37,404 bases of DNA. Source: Chitinophagaceae bacterium. Its GTDB lineage: Bacteria > Bacteroidota > Bacteroidia > Chitinophagales > Chitinophagaceae. The position numbers were made by a program, and so were the translations under genes. The number at the start of each line of letters is the position of its first letter. Position 1 is the first letter of the stretch. Under the pieces are notes generated by a model. The model saw only the letters and a program-made list of their open reading frames with translations, searched no databases and was not told where the DNA came from. The stretch lies in contig CANGNA010000040.1 of assembly GCA_947455215.1 (NCBI GenBank), forward strand, positions 1 to 37,404, read 5' to 3'. Shown here in pieces: positions 15,218 to 23,938 of the stretch.

Positions 15218-16468
15218 ATGGACATTTTTGCCAAATTTGCCAACAGGCTCGGGCCTATCGGAGATTATGCTGAGAAAGCGCCAAACTATTTTGCATTTCC
15301 AAAGCTGGAAGGCGAGATAGGCAACCGTATGAAGTTTAACGGTAAGGAGAAGATAGTATGGAGCCTGAACAACTACCTGGGCCTTGCTAATCATCCTGAA
15401 GTACGCAAGGCTGATGCCGATGCTGCTGCCAAATTTGGCCTGGCTTCTCCTATGGGCGCACGTATGATGAGTGGTAACTCTGATTACCACCTGGAACTAG
15501 AGCGCGGCCTTGCTGAGTTTGTAGGCAAGGAAGACGCCATGTTGTTCAACTTTGGTTACCAGGGTATGGTGTCTGCTATAGACACGCTGTGTGGTCGTCA
15601 CGATGTAGTGGTTTATGATGCGGAATCTCACGCATGCATCATAGATGGCCTGCGTATGATACCAAGCCACCGCTATGTATACAAGCACAACGATATTGCC
15701 GATTGCGAAAAGCAACTGGCGCGCGCTACTGAAATGGTAAAGAAAACCGGCGGTGGTATCCTTGTGATCACTGAAGGTGTATTTGGCATGAGCGGTAACC
15801 AGGGTGCTATAAAAGACATTATTGCCCTCCGCGATCAGTACGAATTCCGCCTGTTTGTGGATGATGCACATGGCTTTGGTACTATGGGTAGCCGTGGTGC
15901 AGGTATTGGCGATGAGCAGAATTGTATAGAAGGCATAGATGTGTACTTCTCAACGTTCGCTAAGTCTATGGCCAGCATTGGTGGCTTCCTGGCTGCCGAT
16001 AAGAAGATACTCACATTTATGCGCTACAACATGCGCTCTCAGATATATGCCAAATCACTGCCTATGGCATTTGTGGTGGGCAACCTGAAGCGCCTGGAGC
16101 TGCTCCGCGATAAGCCGGAACTGCGCGAAAAGCTGTGGCACAATGTGCGCAAGCTGCAGGGTGGTTTCCGCGATCGTGGTTTCGACCTGGGTACTACCAA
16201 TACACCGGTAACACCAGTATTTATGAAGGGTGGCCTGTACGATGCTGTTCAGCTGACATGCGATCTACGCGAGAATTATAACATCTTCTGCTCTGTGGTG
16301 GTTTACCCGGTAATACCTAAGGGCCAGATAGAACTGCGCATCATACCTACAGCCGCACATACCGACCAGGATATAGAAGAAACACTGGCCGCATTCGATG
16401 CTGTAAGGCACAAGCTGGAAAACAAGCTGTATCCGCAGGAAATGCCAAACGTAGGTATCACTGCTTAA
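15218..16468 (+). CDS. Alpha-oxoamine synthase (serine palmitoyltransferase / KBL / cysteate acyltransferase family)
   Basis: A 416-residue PLP enzyme of fold type I that condenses an amino acid with an acyl thioester, losing CO2. PLP-binding residues are visible: H138 in ESHAC, DDAHGFG (D215-H218), and the Schiff-base lysine K249 in FSTFAKSMASIGG. The N-terminal core motif WSLNNYLGLANHPEVRKA is typical of the family. Members make sphingoid bases (serine palmitoyltransferase), sulfonolipid bases (cysteate acyltransferase), aminoketobutyrate or biotin precursor. In Bacteroidota, an isolated copy outside a biotin operon most often serves sphingolipid or sulfonolipid synthesis. The exact substrate cannot be read here. 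It starts with ATG and is monocistronic, with its own terminator. Confidence 0.88.
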   Translation: MDIFAKFANRLGPIGDYAEKAPNYFAFPKLEGEIGNRMKFNGKEKIVWSLNNYLGLANHPEVRKADADAAAKFGLASPMGARMMSGNSDYHLELERGLAEFVGKEDAMLFNFGYQGMVSAIDTLCGRHDVVVYDAESHACIIDGLRMIPSHRYVYKHNDIADCEKQLARATEMVKKTGGGILVITEGVFGMSGNQGAIKDIIALRDQYEFRLFVDDAHGFGTMGSRGAGIGDEQNCIEGIDVYFSTFAKSMASIGGFLAADKKILTFMRYNMRSQIYAKSLPMAFVVGNLKRLELLRDKPELREKLWHNVRKLQGGFRDRGFDLGTTNTPVTPVFMKGGLYDAVQLTCDLRENYNIFCSVVVYPVIPKGQIELRIIPTAAHTDQDIEETLAAFDAVRHKLENKLYPQEMPNVGITA

Positions 16469-16484
16469 TCGGTCATCAGTCGAT

Positions 16485-16495
16485 AGTCGTAAGTC
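16485..16495 (+). repeat. AGTCGTAAGTC copy after the oxoamine synthase
   Basis: AGTCGTAAGTC lies 16 nt after the stop codon, in a run of TCG/GTCG-rich sequence. It matches the repeats at 9441-9471 and likewise sits between a stop codon and a terminator. Confidence 0.5.
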
Positions 16496-16512
16496 TGTCG
16501 TATAAATAGTTG

Positions 16513-16547
16513 AAACGGGGTGCTATTGCATCCCGTTTTTGTTTTTT
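16513..16547 (+). terminator. Terminator of the oxoamine synthase gene
   Basis: AAACGGGGTGC pairs with GCATCCCGTTT (one G-T wobble) across a TATT loop, followed by TTGTTTTTT. Confidence 0.88.
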
Positions 16548-16593
16548 GTGCAATTGATTGATATCGGAACGAACTATTTTGATCTGAGCTATC

Positions 16594-16624
16594 AATAAAA
16601 AACGCCCGGATGAACCGGGCGTTT
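16594..16624 (-). terminator. Terminator of the sseB gene
   Basis: AAACGCCCGG (16600-16609) pairs perfectly with CCGGGCGTTT (16615-16624). On the minus strand a run of T follows. It ends 3 nt from the sseB stop codon. Confidence 0.9.
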
Positions 16625-16627
16625 CTG

Positions 16628-17350
16628 CTATTTAGTATAAAATGGTTGGTGATGCTTGTAGAAGAATTCGTCGAAACTATTTCCGGGGATGCGCACCAGG
16701 TCGAACATTTCACCGGGGCGGGTGTTCTGGATGAGCATGCCTATTTCCTGGGCCAACGGGGCAAGGTCACCCTCCCCTTCTACCGCATATATATAATGTG
16801 GCGGCCTGTCTTCCTGCACTTGTATCATACCTACATAGGCTGAAGTGATCATTGGCCTGGTAGCGAACAGCTCGGTGAGTGCCTTCATTGCATCTTCGGG
16901 GTAAGCAGCGGGTATACCCAGCCTTACCTGCTGCGGCTGCGGCAACTGCATGTCTATCGCCCCCGGCTCGAAGATAGAGCCATCCAGCATCTTATCTACC
17001 TCTTCAGGCAAGAACTTCTTACCAAAATCAGAATATGGATTCAGTACCAGTGTCTGGCCTTTCAGCAGCGCCAGCAGCTTATCGCCGGGCAGCTGCATGT
17101 GCAGTAATTGCTCTTTATTTACGCCCTTGTCGTAGATCTTTTCTACAGAAGTAAATACAGGGATCACACCGTCGGGAAAGTTGGCTATTACCACATCGCC
17201 ATCATCATCACTATCCTCCGGCAATGGCGGAGTTGTACGCTGCATGATCACAGCCAGCTCGTCGGTCAATAATCTCTTATAAAATTCAGGACGGTATTGC
17301 GGTTCGGATGTTGCTTTTTCAAGCAGTTGCTCAAGACTCAATTGCTCCAT
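16628..17350 (-). CDS. sseB: SseB family protein (enhanced serine sensitivity)
   Basis: A 240-residue soluble protein with the two-part SseB layout. The N-terminal domain (about 1-130) includes GDVVIANFPDGVIPVFTSVEKIYD and the hallmark LVLNPYSDFGKKFLPEE. The C-terminal domain (about 140-240) includes PQQVRLGIPAAYPEDAMKAL and ends at DEFFYKHHQPFY. The biochemical role of SseB is poorly known; it was named for a serine-sensitivity phenotype in E. coli. An ATG at 17350 was chosen. A GTG at 17362 would add only SEV, so the start is uncertain by four codons. A CCCCCT-tc-AGGGGG hairpin (17392-17405) lies just upstream, and a strong terminator follows the gene. Confidence 0.87.
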   Translation of the reverse strand: MEQLSLEQLLEKATSEPQYRPEFYKRLLTDELAVIMQRTTPPLPEDSDDDGDVVIANFPDGVIPVFTSVEKIYDKGVNKEQLLHMQLPGDKLLALLKGQTLVLNPYSDFGKKFLPEEVDKMLDGSIFEPGAIDMQLPQPQQVRLGIPAAYPEDAMKALTELFATRPMITSAYVGMIQVQEDRPPHYIYAVEGEGDLAPLAQEIGMLIQNTRPGEMFDLVRIPGNSFDEFFYKHHQPFYTK

Positions 17351-17467
17351 TACTTCGGACACTAATGTTGTTTTATTATTTAATTACTTATCCCCCTTCA
17401 GGGGGCGCTAAGATAAGGATTTTACTTGTGCAGCAGTTAACTATTTCAGCCTCGGGCAGCACAAAAA

Positions 17468-17662
17468 TTACTTTTTAGGCTTTACAGCGGGATACACTGT
17501 GCGGTCGTAATTCTTCATGGCTATAGACAATATTCTCAGCCGTTCCATTTCCTCGTCCGTCATGGGTGCAGGGCTTTTCTTCAATATCTGTTCCATTTCT
17601 GTCAGCACCACGCGCAATTGGGCATCCGTTGTAACCAATGGTATTGTTTGTCTTAATTTCAT
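17468..17662 (-). CDS. Small protein resembling the N-terminal domain of HigA antitoxins
   Basis: A 64-residue, highly helical, charged protein. The pattern TTDAQLRVVLTEMEQILKK, then a short spacer, MTDEEMERLRILSIAMKNYD and a closing YP resembles the region that precedes the helix-turn-helix in HigA-type antitoxins. The DNA-binding part is absent because the frame stops after KPKK, and no toxin gene adjoins it. It could be a stand-alone small regulator, a remnant, or an unrelated helical protein. The ATG start lies 30 nt past the stop of the M1 peptidase gene on the same strand, so the two may share a transcript. The coding call is moderately secure, the relationship tentative. Confidence 0.6.
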   Translation of the reverse strand: MKLRQTIPLVTTDAQLRVVLTEMEQILKKSPAPMTDEEMERLRILSIAMKNYDRTVYPAVKPKK

Positions 17663-17692
17663 TTTATATAATATCTTCCTTTACTGGCTGTA

Positions 17693-20668
17693 TTACAGGC
17701 CCAGACGCTTTAGTGCAGGCCTGGTGCCACATAACCAGTTAACGTTCTGGAACATCAGGGTAAATGATATGCTTCTACCGAAGGACTTACTGCCGTAATT
17801 ATCCTTCAGGTAATCTTTAAAATCGCCACTCATCACTATTGGCACATAGAGATACATAAAATCTTTTGCCAAATGCACCGACAAGCCAGCTTCGTACAAG
17901 AAGGTTGTGCTGCGATTGTTGGTATATGTAGGCTTGTAGTTAGGTATCACGCCGGCGTCAACAAAAATGCGCAGTGGCACCATTGGTATGGGCAGGTCTG
18001 TTTCCGCGTTAATGGTAGCCAGATAGTTATCGCTGCGCGCCACGCGGCCGAATACCGGCACCTTAAAGCCACCTTCCTGCACGGACACCTGTTGCGCTGC
18101 TACCTTGCTTTGTGCATTTCGGCCTATGTAAGTACCATCGTACAGGTAATCGTTAATGCCCGAATAAGATGTATTCAGCAAATACCTGTCAGTAGCAGCA
18201 GGATCGTTGCTGATGGCGAAGAACTTGCCAAGATATCCCCTGACGTATAATGCCTTACCGGGCTTATTGTAGTCTATCTTAATCTTACCCTCCAGGCTCA
18301 CTTTCGCGAAGTCGGCTCCCAGCTGGGCTTCAGCACTATAAGAGAAAGGATTGTATGCCCTGTCGTTCTTATGCTTGTAGCGCAACAGGCCGTAGGTGTG
18401 CTGCATAGTTTTGATACCGCCACCGGCCGCAAATGTATCCTCCCAGATATTGTATGCCTTCAGCGTGAATGTACGAGACACAGGGCTAAGGGGATCTTCC
18501 TTCAGGCGGAAAGTAAGTCCCGGTGCCACCTTTGTATAACGGGCATATTCCCGATCGGGCAGGCCCGCATAAGTTTCGTTGTAGTGGAAGGTCTTAGCAT
18601 CGGTTTGCAATACGATCTCCTGGAAGGCAGCTGTAGGATACCACAGATAGCCAACGGAGCCTGCGCCAACGAACTGCCCGTTCATGGTAGATAACATTGG
18701 GGCAAATACAAAGCGGAAGCGGTTCTCAGGTATCGTTGCCACATTTTGTATCAGCAGCCCGGCCATCATCCCATCGTACTGGTTATACCCTACCGACGGG
18801 AACAGGAACACTTTATGGTGTTCCGTAAGGTTCAATCCCATCAATGGCTTTATCCGAAGGCTGAAATTATGAGACAAGCCGTAACGACGATATACATTGT
18901 TAGCCGTCTTGGCATCGGGCATCACGCTGTCTATCTTTATTTTGTCCCAGTTATTTACCGGAAGTGTTACAGTAGCACTGTGGAGGAATGGCGCCGTCCA
19001 AGCTTTAGCCAACAAGGTATCCTGCCTGTATGCCGCTATCAATACCGGCGCAGTTACATTACCATTATTATGCACTTTTACTTCGCTGGTATTATGCGTA
19101 TCATCAGTATGCGCTTTCGTTACTTTAAAGTCCATGCGCTTATCGGTAAAAAAGAACTGATCAAAGAACCATTTGATATCCTTTGTTGTGCTCTGTTCCA
19201 TACATGCCCTGAAATCGGCAGGATACGGATGCCTAAAATGCCAGCGTTCATAATACAGGTGCATGCCCTTCTCAAAATCTGCTTCACCCATATATTGCTC
19301 GAGCGTGCGCAGGAATGCACCTGTTTTGTAGTACACATCCACACCGTAGTTCGTGCGCGTAAACCTGTCTGCCACCTGGTCTATACCCTGGTCGATATTC
19401 ACGGCCATATTCTGCTGGTGTATCACCCGCTCATCTGCACTTATAGATATGCCCTTTACCTTAACGGTATCTCTTAATGCCTTTGTAGTCTTCTTTTCAT
19501 AGAAAGTGTTCAGCCCTTCGTCCATCCATGGATGGTCACGCTCGTTGCTGCCCAGCATACCATAAAACCAGTTGTGGCCGGCTTCATGCACCACAACAGT
19601 TTTCAGCTCACTGCTCGCACTTTTATCAATAATGGTTACCGTAGGGTATTCCATGCCGCCGCCGGCGCGCATGTCGCCGAGTACTGCCTTAATGGTGTTG
19701 TACGGGTACGGGCCTACCCATTTGCCGTAGTGCTTAATGGTCTCGCCCAGATATTCATTTCCCAGCGCCCATTTCTTTTTATACGAAGGCAAAAAGGCAG
19801 TATACGTATACACCAGGTGATCGCTACCGGGCGACACCACGGAATCCTTGCGTACTATCCAGCGCTTGTCTGCAAACCAGGCAAAGTCGTGTATATTATC
19901 TTCGTAAAAATGGAGTGTCTTTGTCTGTGCTACGCTGGCCGGTGTACTGTCTGAACGAACACTCACCGAATCCGGCAAAGGGAGACGGGACAGGCTATCA
20001 AGCCATGCATTCTCTTTCACATCCATACAGTTACCTGTAGCCATTACTACATAGTTCTGCGGTACCGTTATCGTAACATCATAAGAGCCAAATTCGCTGA
20101 AGAACTCTCCCTGATCCAGGTATGAAAGTGGATGCCAGCCTTTATTATCATATACAGCCGGCTTAGGGAACCATTGCGATATAAAGTATGCCTGGTTAGT
20201 ATGCCCCATGCGTGAGAAGACGGTGGGTATCTTTACCCTGAACGGCGTACTGACCTTGATGTGCTGTCCCGGCAGCAACGGCTTTGGCAGATCTATACGG
20301 GCAATATCCGGCGTATTTTCTGCTATATAATGCTCTACCTGCTGCCCATCAATAGAAAAATCAAGGCTATCTATATAGCCTTTTTGCGATGGCTTTGAGT
20401 AGTAGAAGGTCTTGCTACCCTGCCTGTCCTGCTGCTGCGCAAAAGGCGTATGATCGTTTTTATAGGCATTTGGCCACAGGTGGATGTACAAACTCTTCAG
20501 CGTATCGGGTGAGTTATTGGTATAAACAAATTCCTCGCGGGCATGAAGAAAATGCTCCTTATCATCCAGCACTACCTCCATTTTCGTAGCAACATGCTGC
20601 TGCCAGTAGGTTTGTGCCGATGCATTGATAGCCGAAAAAAGTATGAGTGCAGGCAGAAGTGGTTTCAT
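17693..20668 (-). CDS. M1-family zinc metallopeptidase with C-terminal outer-membrane-barrel-like region
   Basis: A 991-residue exported peptidase. The signal peptide is residues 1-19 (MKPLLPALILFSAINASAQ). The M1 N-terminal beta domain covers about 25-215. The catalytic domain contains the substrate-binding GGGMEYP (336-342) and zinc site H361-E362-A-G-H365 with E384 in WMDEGLNTFYE, the exact HExxH-x18-E spacing of M1 aminopeptidases. Beyond about residue 600 the protein becomes a series of short alternating strands rich in Tyr, Gly and aromatic ends (for example VGYLWYPTAAFQEIVLQTDA and TFLYEAGLSVHLAKDFMYLY), which looks like an outer-membrane barrel rather than the usual M1 helical domain. 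That would anchor the peptidase at the cell surface or inner leaflet. The barrel is inferred from pattern only. The small HigA-N-like gene lies 30 nt downstream. Confidence 0.88.
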   Translation of the reverse strand: MKPLLPALILFSAINASAQTYWQQHVATKMEVVLDDKEHFLHAREEFVYTNNSPDTLKSLYIHLWPNAYKNDHTPFAQQQDRQGSKTFYYSKPSQKGYIDSLDFSIDGQQVEHYIAENTPDIARIDLPKPLLPGQHIKVSTPFRVKIPTVFSRMGHTNQAYFISQWFPKPAVYDNKGWHPLSYLDQGEFFSEFGSYDVTITVPQNYVVMATGNCMDVKENAWLDSLSRLPLPDSVSVRSDSTPASVAQTKTLHFYEDNIHDFAWFADKRWIVRKDSVVSPGSDHLVYTYTAFLPSYKKKWALGNEYLGETIKHYGKWVGPYPYNTIKAVLGDMRAGGGMEYPTVTIIDKSASSELKTVVVHEAGHNWFYGMLGSNERDHPWMDEGLNTFYEKKTTKALRDTVKVKGISISADERVIHQQNMAVNIDQGIDQVADRFTRTNYGVDVYYKTGAFLRTLEQYMGEADFEKGMHLYYERWHFRHPYPADFRACMEQSTTKDIKWFFDQFFFTDKRMDFKVTKAHTDDTHNTSEVKVHNNGNVTAPVLIAAYRQDTLLAKAWTAPFLHSATVTLPVNNWDKIKIDSVMPDAKTANNVYRRYGLSHNFSLRIKPLMGLNLTEHHKVFLFPSVGYNQYDGMMAGLLIQNVATIPENRFRFVFAPMLSTMNGQFVGAGSVGYLWYPTAAFQEIVLQTDAKTFHYNETYAGLPDREYARYTKVAPGLTFRLKEDPLSPVSRTFTLKAYNIWEDTFAAGGGIKTMQHTYGLLRYKHKNDRAYNPFSYSAEAQLGADFAKVSLEGKIKIDYNKPGKALYVRGYLGKFFAISNDPAATDRYLLNTSYSGINDYLYDGTYIGRNAQSKVAAQQVSVQEGGFKVPVFGRVARSDNYLATINAETDLPIPMVPLRIFVDAGVIPNYKPTYTNNRSTTFLYEAGLSVHLAKDFMYLYVPIVMSGDFKDYLKDNYGSKSFGRSISFTLMFQNVNWLCGTRPALKRLGL

Positions 20669-20754
20669 TGCGCTAAAATAGTTGATTTGTAGTTAAATGG
20701 CAGGTTTACTAACGCAACATTCCGCAGTTATATTTCATTGGGAAGGGAACGAAA

Positions 20755-20790
20755 CATAAATAAAACAGGCCATACTATTGGTATGGCCTG
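20755..20790 (-). terminator. Terminator of the choice-of-anchor-L protein gene
   Basis: CAGGCCATAC (20766-20775) pairs perfectly with GTATGGCCTG (20781-20790), and TTTTATTTATG follows on the minus strand. It separates this gene from the M1 peptidase gene downstream. Confidence 0.9.
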
Positions 20791-20812
20791 CACATTTATT
20801 TACTAAGGGCAA

Positions 20813-23650
20813 TTACCTGATCAGCGTAACATCGCCTGTCTGTGTCACTTTCTTATTATCACAGTCGAAGATGATAACATAATAATATACGCCCATATCC
20901 TGTGACACACCAGCATAAGTGCCATCCCATGCCGGGTAATTATTAGTTGTTTCAAACACGGTTTGTCCCCAGCGGTTCTGGATGCGGAAGACACTGAACC
21001 TGTGATAGCTATCTAATGTATCATTAACACCACCACCTGTTACAGTACGGCCCTGGTCGGGGAATATAGGACGGAAGACATCGTTCTTACCATCATGGTT
21101 AGGCGTGAACGCAGTAGGCATAGATATGGTACAGCAGCCATCGGTGCTGAAATGAACAGAAGAACTCGCAGTACAACCAAACGGATCGGAAACTGTGAGT
21201 ACCACATCCATTTCTTTCTGGTCGAGCGTAGCCCATGCCTCATGCCCTGTCCTGTTGCGGAATGAATGAGTAGGCGTCCACATATATGAGTATGCCGTAT
21301 TATAAACACGTGCGGCAAAATAAACACTATCCTCAAAACAAGGTACCGCACGGAATGATTTAAACGTAATCGTAGCATCCGGCAATTCGTGCACCTTTAC
21401 GGTGTCGTAAGTAACATCAGAAGGACAGTGACCACCATTGGCCATAGACTGAACCGAGATCACATGAGTACCGGTTGTGTTCCAACTAACAGTATACGGG
21501 CCACCACTATTAGAACTATGTGTCACTACATTAAGTGCAGATGAATTGTCCATCCGTACGCCATCTACCCACCACGTGTATACATAAGAGTCGGAACTAT
21601 GATCAGACAGGCCCAGGTTCACCGTATCTCCAAGACAAGGGTTTTCCTGCGTGTATGGCTGTACCGATGGCATAGTGCTCATATAAATGGTAGCCGCATC
21701 ATCGCCGGCACATCCGGTAACTACATCTTCGGCATGCAGCGTTATCGTGCTGTTTACGTTGGTATCGTTGATAACAGTTATAGAAGGACTGTTCAGGTTA
21801 CTGCCAGGGAATAAAGAAGTGCCTGCAGGTATTGTCCAGGTATATTGAACGGTTGGCGGAACGGAACCAACGAATGTGAATGCCAATGTATCCTTAGGAC
21901 ACGACATGGTGTCTCCAACTATGTTGAACTCCACCTTGGGATTAATAGTGACCTGTAATATAACACGTGGACTTTCGCAGCCACCGACTGTTTGTGTGAC
22001 ATAATAATTGGTAATGCCGGTAGTGGCTGTAGATGGGGTTGGCGCAACTGTACTGCCCACACCACCGGTGGCTGTTGGATACCAGCGTATGCCGGTTCCG
22101 GTTGCAGTAAGCACGGTTGCCGCTACATCCTGACAATAGTGTACAGCATTAACAGTTGGAACAGCGGGCCGCGGGTTTACAGTTACAGGAGCTACAGAAT
22201 AACAGGTACCACCCATTGAGTAGGTAATATTACTGATTCCTGCAGAAGCGCCACCAACAATACCCGCGCTGGTAACAGTAGCAACCGATGTTGTAGCGCT
22301 TGTCCACGTACCACCGCTTGTAGAATGCGTAAGTGTGGTAACACTACCCTCGCACACATTAAATATACCATTGATAGGCGGTAAGCTATAAACAGAAAAT
22401 GTTGTTGCCAATACACAACCCGCAGGCGAGGTGTAAGTAAGCGGCACAGTGCCAACCACAATACCATTGGCCACACCGGTAGATGAGATAGTTGCAACGC
22501 CCGGGGTACCACCCGCCCACGTACCACCCGATGGGTTAGCTGTGAGGCTGAGCGACAGGCCAGTACATACAGATGAAGCACTGGTAAGTACGGGAGTAGG
22601 ATTAACAGTAAGAGATGTGACCTTAAAGCAGCCTGCACCTGTGGTATAAGTGAGATCAACAGTACCAGCTGAAACCCCATGTACATCGCCGGTTAAAGCA
22701 TCGACAGTTGCAATTGCAGTATTGGCCGAGGTCCAGCTACCACCGGAAGGCGTTGCCGTTACTGTAGTATTAGCGCCCTGGCACACTGTAGCCGTATTGG
22801 AGTAAACTGCCGATACGATACTACCCTGCTTGATGAAAACATCAGAATCATATAAAAAGTTACCTGCATCTGCAATAGTTATCTTCAGATGATATGTATT
22901 GCAAGGTATCACGTCATGCACCGCAGTAAATACTTTAGTGAAGCCTTTTATCTTGAAGTTGGCCCCACCTGTGTTGTCATCATAATATGCAGTAAATGGA
23001 GAACCCGGCCCCATGACCGTGCAGTTGGCAAGTGCGGTGCCTGCACCAGTTCCCGGCACACCATTATTTACAGAATTTACGGTAACAGGTATTGTGGTAC
23101 CTGGAACCAGCGCCATGTTTGCCAGGCCGGTGATACCCGGACCGGAAATAAAGAACGCAAAAGCATCGTTATAAGTACCGCAAGTAGAGTTCCTGTATTC
23201 CTCGGAACCGAATATATAATCGAACTTAATGGTATCACCGGTAGGGATGATATCAAATTCCAGTATGCAGGCATCGTGCGTGGCTGCACCGGCCAGCGTG
23301 GTCAGATCAGGGTCGCCCGCTCCACCGAAGTTAGTACTGGAAACAGTTGCGGAATAAGCTCCCGGAACCGAAGATACCTTGCCGGTTGACAATACGATAC
23401 CGCTGTTAATGCCCCATAGCGTAGCTGCTGCCCCTGTGCCCAACAACGTACCAGGCGTAACGGTAAATGTACCATTGGCCAGGCTGTTGCAATTGAGCGT
23501 GGGGCTGGAAATAGTAACGCCACCACCGGTAAGGGCGGTGGCAAGGGCGGTAGCTGTAGAGGTAGATGTCACAGCGATCTGTCCGAAAACAGACCTCGAA
23601 ACCACTGCCAAAAGAACTAAAAGAGTAGACGTTTTAAATTTAAAAGACAT
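20813..23650 (-). CDS. Secreted choice-of-anchor-L / Ig-like protein with gliding-motility-type C-terminal domain
   Basis: A 945-residue exported protein. After a signal peptide (about 1-23) comes a choice-of-anchor-L domain (roughly 45-270; DYIFGSEEYRNSTCGTYNDA and the calcium-type loop region). Three similar Ig-like repeats follow (about 283-510), each with C-x-G...GGxWTS...VATV. Next are an Ig-like/T9SS linker module (HYCQDVAATVLTATG) and PKD-like domains. The C-terminal module, about residues 845-945, starts TAFTPNHDGKNDVFRP and contains FSVFRIQNRWGQTVFET and WDGTYAGV. This is the CHU_C type B signal that directs export by the type IX secretion system. The protein is probably cell-surface or released; adhesion is a reasonable guess. 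Base composition is similar to its neighbours apart from Ala/Thr/Gly-rich repeats. Confidence 0.9.
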   Translation of the reverse strand: MSFKFKTSTLLVLLAVVSRSVFGQIAVTSTSTATALATALTGGGVTISSPTLNCNSLANGTFTVTPGTLLGTGAAATLWGINSGIVLSTGKVSSVPGAYSATVSSTNFGGAGDPDLTTLAGAATHDACILEFDIIPTGDTIKFDYIFGSEEYRNSTCGTYNDAFAFFISGPGITGLANMALVPGTTIPVTVNSVNNGVPGTGAGTALANCTVMGPGSPFTAYYDDNTGGANFKIKGFTKVFTAVHDVIPCNTYHLKITIADAGNFLYDSDVFIKQGSIVSAVYSNTATVCQGANTTVTATPSGGSWTSANTAIATVDALTGDVHGVSAGTVDLTYTTGAGCFKVTSLTVNPTPVLTSASSVCTGLSLSLTANPSGGTWAGGTPGVATISSTGVANGIVVGTVPLTYTSPAGCVLATTFSVYSLPPINGIFNVCEGSVTTLTHSTSGGTWTSATTSVATVTSAGIVGGASAGISNITYSMGGTCYSVAPVTVNPRPAVPTVNAVHYCQDVAATVLTATGTGIRWYPTATGGVGSTVAPTPSTATTGITNYYVTQTVGGCESPRVILQVTINPKVEFNIVGDTMSCPKDTLAFTFVGSVPPTVQYTWTIPAGTSLFPGSNLNSPSITVINDTNVNSTITLHAEDVVTGCAGDDAATIYMSTMPSVQPYTQENPCLGDTVNLGLSDHSSDSYVYTWWVDGVRMDNSSALNVVTHSSNSGGPYTVSWNTTGTHVISVQSMANGGHCPSDVTYDTVKVHELPDATITFKSFRAVPCFEDSVYFAARVYNTAYSYMWTPTHSFRNRTGHEAWATLDQKEMDVVLTVSDPFGCTASSSVHFSTDGCCTISMPTAFTPNHDGKNDVFRPIFPDQGRTVTGGGVNDTLDSYHRFSVFRIQNRWGQTVFETTNNYPAWDGTYAGVSQDMGVYYYVIIFDCDNKKVTQTGDVTLIR

Positions 23651-23669
23651 ATAAGACTTAAAAGTTCAG

Positions 23670-23699
23670 CAAATATATTAAAACTAATATCTACCTCAA
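23670..23699 (-). promoter_or_regulatory. Consensus promoter of the choice-of-anchor-L protein gene
   Basis: On the minus strand TTG (23699-23697), a 19-bp spacer and TATATTTG (23677-23670) match the -33/-7 consensus. The ATG at 23650 follows about 20 nt later. Confidence 0.8.
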
Positions 23700-23902
23700 T
23701 GAAACTGAATTAAATTATGGTTAAAAGGGGTGCATTAACACTATTTGTACATTTCTATGACTTAAAGAAAAAGCCACAGACGTGACATATTGATATTGTT
23801 TGGGTTAAACATATTCGTATTTAAAAATAAACACTTTAGTGTGTAGCTAACACAATAAATTCTATGTGAGCAAATTGCTGAGAAAAATTGCGTGTGTATC
23901 AA

Positions 23903-23910
23903 TATTTTTG
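23903..23910 (+). promoter_or_regulatory. Candidate -7 element of the topoisomerase gene
   Basis: TATTTTTG matches TAnnTTTG and lies 28 nt before the ATG at 23939. TTG triplets lie 12 and 25 bp upstream, neither at the ideal spacing. The rest of 23700-23900 is AT-rich spacer without a gene. Confidence 0.5.
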
Positions 23911-23938
23911 CACGGCTTTATAGCGACTTTTAATACCC

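Noticed and set aside
17392-17405. CCCCCT-tc-AGGGGG hairpin upstream of sseB as a riboswitch or terminator
   Set aside because: A single six-bp stem with a two-nt loop and no T run or conserved surrounding structure; too little to call.
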